From positions 37,323,329-37,387,328 of the forward strand of contig NC_087069.1 in assembly GCF_963678635.1 (NCBI RefSeq): a DNA stretch of 64,000 nucleotides, in the 5' to 3' direction. Positions 25,221 through 35,488 of the stretch are shown here, piece by piece (position 1 is the stretch's first letter; every line of letters starts with the position of its first letter). This DNA comes from Symsagittifera roscoffensis (taxonomy: Eukaryota; Xenacoelomorpha; Acoela; Convolutidae). Under the pieces are notes generated by a model, which was not told the DNA's origin, made no database searches, and saw only the letters and a list, made by a program, of their open reading frames with translations. The position numbers were made by a program, and so were the translations under genes.

Positions 25221-25550
25221 TTTAGTTTAGGAGAAGTTCTGTGGCGAAATAAATCAGGCACGAGTTCATGGCACGAAAAATAAATATTTCACATCGGTTA
25301 AATTGCAATGTTTGAAACCTCAATAACTGTAGAAAAATTGATCACAGCTTAAGCACCTTCTTTCGTTTGAGCAATTTGTTCAATATATTTTACGGTGCTA
25401 ACTCTCTGCGAATCAGGTTTGTTTGATTACATTCACCTGTTTTCGATACTTACAAACATCTGTAAAGATTTAAAACAGCTGGCTGTACTCGAATGTGCTC
25501 GACCTATGTTTCGACTGTGCTTGACATAGTTTTCAAATCTGTTTCGACTC

Positions 25551-25684
25551 ATAGCCAACATTCCAACACAGTATTTGATATTGACAGTTAAAAGTTTATA
25601 GCTTATCGAAATAATCTTCATCGAATAAAGTCTTATGAGACCACTAAACGATTAGTTGGAACATGCAAGCCCGCACTGAAAATT
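25551..25684. repeat. Direct repeat, copy 1 (partner 26257-26392)
   Basis: About 133 bp (TAGCCAACATTCC... to ...CCCGCACTGAAAAT) repeated almost exactly at 26257-26392. The second copy is preceded by an extra 35-bp tandem duplication of CAACATTCCAACACAGTATTTG. An inverted-repeat element lies between the copies. Confidence 0.8.
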
Positions 25685-26195
25685 CACGGATAATAATCGA
25701 TTACATTGGATTTTCATTGTCAGTCTCTATAAAATAAAAAAATAATCGATTATAATTGTTAAAAATGGATTTTATTGATACTATTTTTAAGCAATAAAAC
25801 TATTTCTACCAAATTGTTAGCGCTGCAGGCAATTTTTTTTGGGTACTTTTTAAGTAATTACTACATATTGGCCTCTTCAAAAATACTAAATATTGGCCGC
25901 CCCTGGATAAATGTGTTTGTTCGATTTTTGCAGAAAGTTGCAAAAAGTATATTCATTATTTACAAAATTTAATCAAATTTCATAAATTTCATGTACAAAA
26001 AATAATCCATTGTATCGAAAACAAAAATGGATTATAATAGATTATAATGGATTTTAATGTATTCTTGTTTTTCGAAAACAATCAATCAAAAATCCATTAC
26101 GTTGTCTAAATTTGCCATGATAATCGATTATATAGACAACATTTTAGTCAACAAAAATCCATTATAATCAATTTTCATCCGTGAAACTTCGTTGC
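25681..26195. mobile_element. MITE with TTCACGGAT ends and ATAATCGATTAT motifs
   Basis: Left end TTCACGGATAATAATCGATTA is mirrored at the right by TAATCAATTTTCATCCGTGAA. The interior is rich in ATAATGGATT and AATCGATT repeats on both strands. A related but less clear copy occupies about 26570-26825. Confidence 0.6.
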
Positions 26196-26256
26196 GTGAG
26201 AGGCTTTGCCCTGATAAGGAAGCTAACTCATAGCCAACATTCCAACACAGTATTTG

Positions 26257-26392
26257 TTAATAGTCAACATTCCAACACAGTATTTGATATTGACAGTTAA
26301 AAGTTTATAGCTTATCGAAATAATCTTCATCAAATAAAGTCATATGAGACCACTAAACGATTAGTTGGAACATGCAAGCCCGCACTGAAAAT
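26257..26392. repeat. Direct repeat, copy 2 (partner 25551-25684)
   Basis: Second copy of the 133-bp repeat described at 25551-25684. At its end the sequence continues without the inverted-repeat element found after copy 1. Confidence 0.8.
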
Positions 26393-26569
26393 GAAGATTA
26401 TTATGAAGAACAAAAATTTTTCTGCTTCTATATGTGCACCCCATTTTAGTTTGGCGAGGTAAAAACTTGAGGGGGTGACGTTGAGACATGGCATTTAGAA
26501 AAAGACAAGGCATACTTTTGCGAATTTGCTGCAAATTTTGCAAAGTTTCTGCAAAAATAATCGAATTAG

Positions 26570-26825
26570 TTCTAAAAATTAAACGGATTATAATCGACTA
26601 TAATGAATTATCTTGGTTAAAAAAATTGACTTCAGAGCCAAAAATAAAGATTATAATTGATCATAATGGATTATAATGGATTATCATTTTTCAAAAAAAC
26701 AATCGACTTCAATGGCAATATAATCAATTTCGTGGTCTGAAATTTGCATCTTCAATGGATTATAATGGATTTTTTTTTGTCTCATGAATCCATTAAAATC
26801 GATTAGAGCCATGGGCGGTCGGTGC
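26570..26825. repeat. ATAATGGATT-rich repeat, second copy
   Basis: Multiple ATTATAATGGATT and AATCGATT motifs as in 25681-26195. The ends are not clear. Confidence 0.45.
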
Positions 26826-26980
26826 GTGATATTGGGATGAAAGAAATTGGGTCAACTAGCAGTTAATTGTAATTATCTGACTCACTTATAAACCCTTCAA
26901 GTGCGCAAGGTTTTTCAAGTAATTCAGATAATCCCAATAATGGTAAGTTTACAAAGATTATCCACTTCCATCCTCGCTTA

Positions 26981-27497
26981 TTGTTCCGACTTTCGATACG
27001 AAAGTAACGGAATATTTGAGCTCGGGGTGGGTTTATTTTTTCTTCAGACAAATTTCGACTTTTTAACGGGATTTTTTTTATCATTCAAAAACTATTGTTG
27101 TCCTGAGCCTAAATTTAAAAAATTATTTCACCTGTGATCTTTTTTTGTAAAGTTATGGGGTTTTAAAGATTGCCATTTCGGCCAATTTGGGACAATTAAC
27201 GCGATATATTTCGCGCTATTAACGTGTAAGCGGAGGTTTAATCCCTCTAAGAAGTCATTTCAAATTGGTTGAAAGAAGCTTTTTTGCCATAATTGCAATG
27301 TTACAAGGAGCGAAGTCTATCCTTTTGTTCTTTAAATGGCGTGTGGGGGGATGGTTTTCATAAAAATTTCAAATTTAAGAAAAATTTTTTTTTTCATTAT
27401 ATTTCATTACATTTAATTTTTTAAAGTTTTTACTGCTCCATAAAACTTAAAGGGCAGTCGGAACATTCAGGGCCTCGGCATGATACGAGCAGTCTTG
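26981..27497 (+). mobile_element. Single copy of the TTGTTCCGAC...CAGTCTTG element
   Basis: Same ends and interior as the dimer units at 24162-25220, with small indels. Flanked by T-rich sequence on both sides and no evident target duplication. Confidence 0.55.
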
Positions 27498-27559
27498 TTT
27501 CAATTTCAGAGCTACTCATCAAAAAATTTTGTTGCCTCGTCTCCTATTTTCCGAAAGTG

Positions 27560-27968
27560 TGGAACCTGATCTAAACTACATTTTATTCTTGGATAAATTA
27601 GATATTTTACCACTGTAAAATATTTAATATTAACCAATCATAATCCATCCAACTAACAACCCACTTATTTGTAAGTGCTGAAATTACTTGTAATTTCAGC
27701 ACCAGAGAGATTTGAATTTAACTTAGAAATTAGTTACCTCTCCAAGAGAACTTCAGCAGTCGCAATAAGCCAGTATACTCTAGATCTATTGAGCCTAGCA
27801 GAGACTAGTTAAACACCCTGAGACTAGTAGATATAAGAGTAAGATTAGGATCGGTATTAGACTAAGAAGTTGCACGAATCTATCCGGCCGAAAATAAGAT
27901 AGCGTGACGAGCAGACGATGTACCCTATCCGAAATTACTCTATGAGTTAACCTCAAGGACCTAACTCA
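27560..27968 (+). mobile_element. Solo LTR of the element 1/2 family
   Basis: 409 bp, TGGAACC...CTAACTCA, in the opposite orientation to the two full elements. It is flanked by AGTG on both sides (27556-27559 and 27969-27972), a 4-bp target duplication. It is the product of LTR-LTR recombination after an insertion. The block just inside its CA end differs from both element 1 and element 2. Confidence 0.92.
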
Positions 27969-28401
27969 AGTGGTTTCCAAAACTGACTCTTCGAAAACTC
28001 ATTTTTCTAAAGATGTCGAAAGAATGCTGGTTTTTAACGTCATAACACAAAATGGTTGATTCTAAAAAGTGTTTCAGTAACATCCATGATAAGTCAATAT
28101 TATATGGCAGAAATATCTGCTCCAGTTTATTTTGCAAAAATAATAATTTGATTGATTTTGCGAGATTTAACAACTTGCGTTTTTTTGTGCTCGACCAACT
28201 TCAGCTCTGCCAGGTTTTTGAGCATACCTTATTTTGCGGCTTTGCGCTTCTCCATCCTCGGCTCAACTGGCGGTTTTTGACTTCACAACATGATAAGATG
28301 TGCAAACTCTACCGTCGCGACAAAGCGGATGACCTCGTAACGAGCTCATATATATGGTTTCTACTAATTAGGAAAGTTTTGTGTTTTAGTTGATATGTGC
28401 A

Positions 28402-28518
28402 TTACACTTTACAATCCGGTTTAAGCCATATCTCCGGCTGAGGGCCAACCCAGTAATCACCTTTCAGCCATTGATAACACGGGAGATTTCGATACACAGA
28501 GTGTCCTCTTATTATGAT
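28402..28518 (-). CDS. Secreted PLAT-domain protein, exon 4 (last)
   Basis: Final exon of the four-exon gene described at 59702-59771. The acceptor on the minus strand is CTTTTTAG, and the exon begins in phase 0, matching the end of exon 3. It encodes residues 114-151 and ends with TAA at 28402-28404. It carries the last strands of the PLAT fold with the typical hydrophobic, Cys, Trp-Leu pattern (NLPCYQWLKGDYW) and a second cysteine at 149, probably a disulfide partner of Cys127. An AATAAA on the minus strand near 28127-28132 is a possible poly(A) signal, about 270 nt beyond the stop. Confidence 0.85.
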   Translation of the reverse strand: MIIRGHSVYRNLPCYQWLKGDYWVGPQPEIWLKPDCKV

Positions 28519-28952
28519 CTAAAAAGATAAAAACAATTTGGTTTTAATTTCTAATCTGGGTAGAAGACGTTTTAAAGCAAATCTGAATTCTTAGGTTCTC
28601 CAAATACGTGAGAAAGAAAAAAATGTTTCAAAAAAAAACAAACTCTTAGGAATGAAGGCTGGTTTTTTTCCCATCAAAACAATGTCATGGAAAGTATAAT
28701 TGAAGTGTAAGTCTACAACAAGCTAAGAAAAAATTAGTGTGGGATATATCAAGCGTGCCTTAAAATTAACCTGCTTTGTATAATTTTTTTGTATCAGAAC
28801 ACAGCGTGGGTTATATTTTATTATTTTTGAAGCAAAGTCTAAAAAAAGATTAATGGTTAAAGTTTTTTTGAGCATCATAGATCATCAATCAAAATTGACG
28901 GAGAAATTAATTGTGATGATTTTATGAGAAAAAAAAACTGTTCATGCGTTTA
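28519..28952. other. PLAT intron 3, left part
   Basis: AT-rich intron sequence with no recognised feature. Confidence 0.5.
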
Positions 28953-29024
28953 ACTGCAATAGACAACTCTATCTTATCTGAATTGTGTCACACAATTCAG
29001 ATGAAGTAAAGTTGTCCATTGCAG
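28953..29024. repeat. Small hairpin in PLAT intron 3
   Basis: TGCAATAGACAACT... pairs with ...AGTTGTCCATTGCA over about 33 bp with a few mismatches and a 3-nt loop (TCA). Confidence 0.7.
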
Positions 29025-29067
29025 ATAAATAATTAAGCAAAGTCAATTGTTGAAGGTGTTTTCCACA

Positions 29068-29773
29068 CACTCAAAAAATGTTAAGGTAAAATTACCCTAA
29101 ATGAGTTAAGGTAAAAAAAAAATTAAGGTAAAATTTACCCTAACATTACCTTAACTTTACCTTAAAATATTGTTAGGGTAAAATTTACCTTAACTGAATT
29201 AAGGTAATTTACCTTAACTCAACCTTAATTTTACTAAAAATATTTAGGAATGCATTTAACTAAACAGGAATAAGGTATTTTGAGATAAGCATTGGATCTC
29301 GTAGCCCACCTATCAAATTTTCAGTTCAACCATATAAGTGATAAAGTTTTTACCTTAAATTTTTACCTTAAAAACACAAAAGTTAAGGTAAAATAACCTC
29401 AAATGTTAAGGTAAAAAAACCTTAAAAGTGAAGAGAATTAAGGTTTTTTACCTTAACGTTTAAGGTTATTTTACCTTAACTTTTGTGTTTTTAAGGTAAA
29501 AATTTAAGGTAAAAACACCTTAATGTTAAGGTAAATGTAGTTAAAATACCTACTTTTTTAAGGTAAATTTTTAAGGTTATTTTACCTATAAAAAATTTTT
29601 TTAAGGTGTTTTTTAAGGTTGATACACCTTAACTTTTAAGGTGATTTAAGGTAAATTTTTAAAGTGTTTTAAGGTAAGTTAAGGTGTACTTAAGGTAGTG
29701 CAAATTTATCTTAATTGTTAAGGTGTTTTAAGGTATTTTTTAAGGTAAATTTACCTTAACTTTTTTTTGAGTG
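29068..29773. mobile_element. Foldback element built of TTAAGGTAAA motifs
   Basis: About 706 bp whose ends are inverted (CACTCAAAAAA-GTTAAGGTAAA at the left, TTTACCTTAAC-TTTTTTTGAGTG at the right) and whose body is made almost entirely of TTAAGGT and its complement. The core is a near-perfect hairpin: 29347-29425 pairs with 29438-29515 around a 12-nt loop. No protein is encoded. The octamer GTTGAAGG lies near both flanks (29049-29056, 29778-29785) but not abutting, so I do not call it a target duplication. Confidence 0.75.
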
Positions 29774-30089
29774 CACGGTTGAAGGCTTTTTTCATGTTGA
29801 TAATTTATGCAATTCAAAAACTGGCTGATGTTATTAACGGATGCCAATAACAAGTAGTGTATTGTCATGAATAACGCTTATTATGGACTAAACTTGCCTA
29901 AAATTTCAAAAAGCAACGTTTTACAAATGAAAAAATTGTGTTTTGAGGTGCTTCTAAAGTTTAAAATTCGGCCCGAAGTTCCTTCGGTTTGAAGTCCCGT
30001 CAGCCTGTTGTCCTAGGCCCCTTTCTTGTACAGTAATTTTTGATACGATACACTGTCTGTACTATATTCGACCGGATAACATTACGAGG

Positions 30090-30280
30090 CCAAACTTTGC
30101 ATTTTGTGAATTGTAACAAAGACGCTCCTTTTGTTCTTCTGTTTTCTTTCACTCTCTTTGATCAATTCGACAAAAATTTAACATGCTTAGAGACTTGTCT
30201 CTGGAATTCAGGAACATACAGACACAAAATTGTGCACCTAACCAAAGCAGGTTTTGGCCTCGTACCGAAAAGTTTGTAAG
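30090..30280. repeat. Dispersed repeat, copy 2 (partner 22675-22885)
   Basis: Same ordered motifs as 22675-22885. It runs directly into a diverged copy of the TTGTTCCGAC-family element. Confidence 0.55.
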
Positions 30281-30299
30281 TTTTTCTGGTGTAGGACAC

Positions 30300-30800
30300 C
30301 AGATATATTTTTTTGCTTCTCTCGAAGAAAACGGAATACTTATTCTCGGTGTGGTTTTTTTGTTCAGTCCGTTTTCGTTGATCAAAATAATAGTTTTAAA
30401 CAAAAAAATATGCATTCCATTGAAGATATTGACTTCCTGAATTCAAATTCAAAAAGATATTATGCCCCAGATTGTTTTTTTTTTGTAAATTTCTGGGGGT
30501 TTGAAAGTTGCCAAATTGGCCATGTTCTGGCCTAAATTATGCGCGCTTCGAAGAATTTATTCATATTGCTGAGAGCGTAACGCGAATTATTTATGCCTGG
30601 CAAATTATACCGCACAATAGAAACGTTCTAAAGTGAATTGAGGATAACTCATCGAGTCGTTCGTATTAATGTCTTACGACTCAACATTTGAAATTGTCCA
30701 AAATTTATAGGTTTTCATAATTTTTTATTCTCAAACTTTATTAGATATGAAATAATGTACAGTCGGAGCATTCAGGGCACTGTTATATGGGCAGTCTTGC
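30300..30800 (+). mobile_element. Diverged copy of the 529-bp element family
   Basis: Contains ACGGAATACTTATTCTCGGTG at the left and ACAGTCGGAGCATTCAGGGC...GGGCAGTCTTG at the right, matching the interior and 3' end of the 24162-25220 units. The usual 5' end is missing. Confidence 0.45.
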
Positions 30801-31249
30801 TTAACTCAAGCAAGGGTTTAGGTGGGCTTTTTTGGCTCGCAAATTGACACAATGTCTCAGTTTATTGTCACAATTTGACAGAACATAACAAAGATATGAG
30901 CGAAAATATAATCAGAACCTCACATATTTTGCAGAGTTTTACAGAATGAAGAACTACCGCCAGAATTAAAAACACCCAGGGATACAAATGCTTGGTATTT
31001 TAATCCGATAATGAATGAAAATATAGAAAAAACATTCGTTCTTCTAAAAACGGAAAACTATTCCTTTGGTTGGCAAAAAAGCTTGCTTCACATATCGATT
31101 TTGAACCATTTGGTTTTTTGAATAGTGCTCCCTCCGAAAAAACACCCACGCGAAAAAATGAGCCACTCGACAACCGTTGATCAACTGCACTTTCTCCAGG
31201 TTACGATTAGAAAATTTGAAACAATGTATTGCGGGGAGAGATTCAAGAT

Positions 31250-33506
31250 GATGATCCTAAAAACTGATCGGCTAGGATCTAAATTACGAATCCTGGAGAA
31301 ACTCGCCTAGTAACTGATCGATAGTGATCTAGGTTCTAGATACTGGAGAAACTCGCCTAGGAACCGATCTGTTAGGATCTACGTTCCGGATCCTGAAAAA
31401 ATTCGCCTAAAAACTGAACGATTGGGATCTATGTTCCGTATACTGGAGAAAATCGCCTAAAAACCGATTGGTTGGGATCTAAGTTCTGGATTCTGTAGAA
31501 ACTCGCCTGATAACTGATCAGTTAGGATATACGTTCCGAATCCTGGAAAAACTCGCTTTAATTCGATCGGTTAGGATCTACAATCCGGATCATGGAGAAA
31601 CTCACTTAAAAAGCGACGAGTTAGGATCTGCGTTCCGGATCATGGATAAATTCGCCTGAGAACCGATTGGTTACAATCTACGCTCCGGATACTAGAGAAA
31701 CTCGTCTAAAAACAGATCGGTTAGGATCTACGTTCAGGGTCATGGAGAAACTCGCATAAGAACCGATTGGTCAGGATCTAAGTTCCGCGTAAAAACCAAA
31801 CTCGCTTAAAAACCGATCGGTTCCGATCTACGCTCTGTATCATGGAGAAACTTGCATAAGAACCGATTGGTTGAGATCTACGTTCCGAATCCTGGAGTAA
31901 CTAGCCTAAGAACCGATCGGTTAGAATCTACAATCCGGATCCTGGAGAAACTCACAAAAGAACCGATCGGTTAAGATCTCCGTTCCGGATCCTGAAAACA
32001 ACTATTCTAAGAATCGATCGGTTAAGGTTTATGTTCCAAATCCTGGAGAAACTCGCCTAAAAACTGAACGATTGCGATCTATGTTCCGGATACTGGAGAA
32101 AATCGCCTAAAAACCGATTGGTTGGGATCTAAGTTCCGGATCCTGGAGAGACATGCCTAAAAACCGATCGGTTAGGATCTGCGGGCCGGATCATGGAAAA
32201 ACTCGCATAAAAACCTACCGGTTGACATCTACGTTCCGGTTCCAGGAGTAAATAGCCTGGGAAACGATCGGTTAGGATCTACGTTCCGGAACCGGGAGAA
32301 ACTCGCCTAAAAACCGATAGGCTAAAATCCACTTTCCGGATCATGGAGAATCTTGCCTAAGAACCGATCGTTTGCTATCTATGTTCTGGATTCTGTAGAA
32401 ACTCGCCTGATAACTGATCAATTAGGATATACGTTCCGAATCCTGGAAAAACTCGCTTAAATTCGATCGGTTAGGATCTACAATCCGGATCATGGAGAAG
32501 CTCACTTAAAAACCGACGGGTTAGGATCTGCGTTCCGGATCATGGATAAATTCGCTGAAATTCGATCGGTTAGGATCTACAATCCGGATCATGGAGAAGC
32601 TCACTTAAAAACCGACGGGTTAGGATCTGCGTTCCGGACCATGGATAAATTCGCCTGAGAACCGATTGGTTACAATCTACGCTCCGGATACTAGAGAAAC
32701 TCGTCTAAAAACAGATCGGTAAGGATCTACGTTCCGGGTCATGGAGAAACTCGCATAGGAACCGATTGGTCAGGATCTAAGTTCCGCGTAAAAACCAAAC
32801 TCGCGTAAAAACCGATCGGTTACGATCTACGCTCTGGATCATGGAGAAACTTGCATAAGAACCGATTGGTTGAGATCTACGTTCCGAATCCTGGAGTAAC
32901 TAGCCTAAGAACCGATCGGTTAGAATCTACAACCCGGATCCTGGAGAAACTCACAAAAGAACCGATCGGTTAAGATCTCCGTTCCGGATCCTGGAAACAA
33001 CTATTCTAAGAACCGATCGGTTAAGGTTTATGTTCCAAATCCTGGATAAATTTGCCTAAACACCGTTGGGTTAGGATCCACGTTCTAGATCCAAGAAAAA
33101 AAGGACTAAAAACCAATTGGTTAAGATCTCCATTCTGGATCCTGGAGAAAAACTGGCCTAAGAACCAATCGGTTTTGGTGTATGTTCCGGATCCTAGAGA
33201 AACTCGCCTAAGAGCTGATCGATTAGGATCTCCGTTTCGGATCCCGGAAAAACTATTCTAAGAGCCGGTCGGTTGGGGGTGTATGTTCCGGATCCTGGAG
33301 AAACTCGCCTATGAACCGATTTGTCAGGATCGACGTTCCGGATCCTGGAGAAGCTCGACTAAAAACTGATCGATTAGGATCTAAGTTCCGGATCCTGGAT
33401 AATCTCACATAAGAACAGATTTGTTAAGATCTCCGTTCCGGATCCTGGATAGAAACTAGCCTAAGAACCGATCATTTAGGATCGATGTTCCTGATCCTGG
33501 AGAAAT
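31250..33506. repeat. Minisatellite with 50-bp unit, about 45 copies
   Basis: Tandem array with a consensus period of exactly 50 bp (for example unit starts at 31301 and 31351). A typical unit has GCCTAAGAACCGATCGGTTA, then GGATCTACGTTCCGGATCC and TGGAGAAACTC. AACCGATCGGTT in the unit is a perfect 12-bp palindrome. A higher-order pattern is visible: the block 31491-32050 recurs at 32391-33050, offset by 900 bp at the start and about 1000 bp at the end because two units inside it are duplicated again. The period is not a multiple of three, so plus-strand frames across it are not proteins. Confidence 0.93.
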
Positions 33507-34110
33507 TTATAATCAATTTTTTTTCTCTTTTGTGGACACTGATAATGAATCTCAATTAAAATTGATTTTTTCCACTATTGAGATGCAGTCTTCAACGCAC
33601 ATAAAATCTTTTCTACGTTTTATGCAAAAGTTCGTTACTTGTTCAATTCATCTTTTTTGCCCATTTTTGATATTTTTGGAACTTTTTTTGTTACTCAATA
33701 ACTGAATTTTGTTCATTTCAACAATTTTTTTAAGGAACTTTGGGGAAAAGGGATATAATCGGAGATCGACTAATTGCCCTTCCATTATCTCCCCCTCCTA
33801 GCGTTTGCCCCTTTGCCAACTTACACCCCCCTCAACGTTTAGTTCACAACCCCTGCCCCCACTCCCACCCTACCTGGACCGGATGGGGGGATGGTGGTTC
33901 AGGTGGGGAGGGGTGATTCAGGTGCGGGGGGTTTGGCTTAGGTCCAATTTTGTTGTCTGAGAGTAACATGGGACTCGATCACATTGACAATATTTTACTT
34001 TTCTTAAATGCGTGTTGGTCTGATTTCAATGCAGTTTTTCAAAGAAAACAAAATTTTTTTTTATAGAATTTCGCTGCGATACTGCGATAGACTTTATGCT
34101 GCAACACTGC
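33507..34110. other. PLAT intron 3: C-rich/G-rich island
   Basis: Within otherwise AT-rich intron, 33770-33880 is strongly C-rich and 33885-33960 strongly G-rich. The latter has several runs of four or more G within 70 bp and could form a G-quadruplex on the plus strand. No gene seen. Confidence 0.45.
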
Positions 34111-34114
34111 GGGA

Positions 34115-34330
34115 ATGAACATGCTAATCATACATTTCCATAAACTAAGGCTTTGAAAAAATGGTAATCATACAATTTTCATATATTTTTATTTAGATGG
34201 TGAGTTTGATTTTTAAAAGAAATTGATTCTTGTTTTGGCATAAAAGTTAATGTATCGTCATAAAAAAATTTTCTGCCAAAAAACGCCAGTTACACAGTTT
34301 TCATAAATGGAAATTGTATGAATACTATTC
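34115..34330. repeat. Partial copy of the CATACAATTTT MITE family
   Basis: AATCATACATTTCCAT..., AATCATACAATTTTCATA and, inverted, GGAAATTGTATGAATAC, followed by the family interior motif GATGGCGAGGC. Confidence 0.45.
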
Positions 34331-34950
34331 TTTTGATGGCGAGGCTGAACATTTATAAAGTAGTTTCGAAATTGCTACCGCAAAAAAGTTCTTTTCTACA
34401 GCGCAGAAAGAATTTTATACTTATGCAATTGCATGAAAAACGTATGACCAACTTGATTTTGTCATTAAATATTTCTTATAACTAGCATTTTTAGACAATT
34501 GCGTTTTCAGGAACTTGAAGGCCCTAACTTTGCTATAACACGTTTTTGCGCGACTTCATATTTCGACTTTGCTGGAATTGTCCTTGCGACTCTGCATGTC
34601 TCTATTCGCGTCACAAATAAAAGTTTTTGGTCGCCAGATAATCAGATGCGCAATAATTAAAGGCGAGTCATAAGACTCGGACATCGCGCAAAAAATGTTC
34701 AGCTCAAACTCGTTGTCCCGCAAAAAACGACTGCTGTTAAGAAGATAACTATTTTACGTGAGACAACGCTGCACAAAATTCTTTAATTATGTTTTTGTGA
34801 AACAGAAACCGCCTAAGCAATTGTTTTTATATCGATCCGCACTTTCTAAAGGATTAATCGTTCATTTGCCGTCTTAGAATGACATGTCGTCTTAACTTCC
34901 TGTCGGCTTAGTGTCCTGCCGTTTCATTTAGCAAGCACCCTCAAACTTAC

Positions 34951-35059
34951 CTGGTTAAGCAGCCAACCATCAGACAAGCCACCGTCGTCATGCCAAACTT
35001 TCACCCAATCCATGTCCACAACAAATATCTCATCTACTGCAATTATGAAATGCCCAGTG
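34951..35059 (-). CDS. Secreted PLAT-domain protein, exon 3
   Basis: 109-nt exon between a GTGTTTTAG acceptor and a consensus CAG|GTAAGT donor on the minus strand. It supplies the third base of codon 77 and residues 78-113. Phase agrees with exon 2 (two bases carried over) and exon 4 (phase 0). The product contains the most recognisable PLAT signature, KVWHDDGGLSDGWLL, which aligns with the family's R/K-x-x-HDN-x-G-x-x-x-x-W-F-L core. The retrotransposon element 2 begins only 20 bp upstream of the exon (35079), counting the AATG target duplication. Confidence 0.88.
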
Positions 35060-35078
35060 CTAAAACACCGGGTAAATG

Positions 35079-35488
35079 TGAGTTAGGACTGGAGTGAATA
35101 ACTCATAGAGTAATTTCGGATAGGATACACCGTCTGCTCGTCACGCTATCTTATTTTCGGCCGGATAGATTCGTGCAACTTCTTAGTCTAATACCGATCC
35201 TAATCTTACTCTTATACTATCTAGTCTCAGGTTGTTTAACTAGTCTCTGCTAGGCTCAATAGATCTAGGGTATACTGGTTTATTGCGGCTGCTGAAGTGC
35301 TCGGGAGAGTCCAACTAATTTCTAAGTTAAATTCAAATCTCTCTGGTGCTGAAATTACAAGTAACTTCAGCACTTACAAATAAGTGGGTTGTTAGTTAGA
35401 TGGATCATGATTGGTTAATATTAAATACTTTACATTGGTAAAATATCTAATTTATCCAATCATAAAATGTAGTTTAGATCAGGTTCCA
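35079..35488 (-). repeat. 3' LTR of element 2
   Basis: 410 bp, identical to 53589-53998 except for one base by my reading. Element 1 LTRs are clearly related but differ most in the block near the CA end and in an insertion-deletion near the TG end. Confidence 0.95.

Noticed and set aside
28052-28393. Plus-strand 113-codon frame
   Set aside because: It lies antisense to the 3' end of the PLAT gene, with no domain or splice support.
33052-33261. Plus-strand frame across the minisatellite
   Set aside because: The 50-bp period is not a multiple of three; the apparent protein repeats are shadows of the DNA array.
35040-35059. Alternative acceptor TTGCAG (about 35038) for PLAT exon 3
   Set aside because: Joining there to exon 2 gives an immediate stop; the TTTTAG acceptor before 35059 keeps the phase and adds residues that fit the domain.
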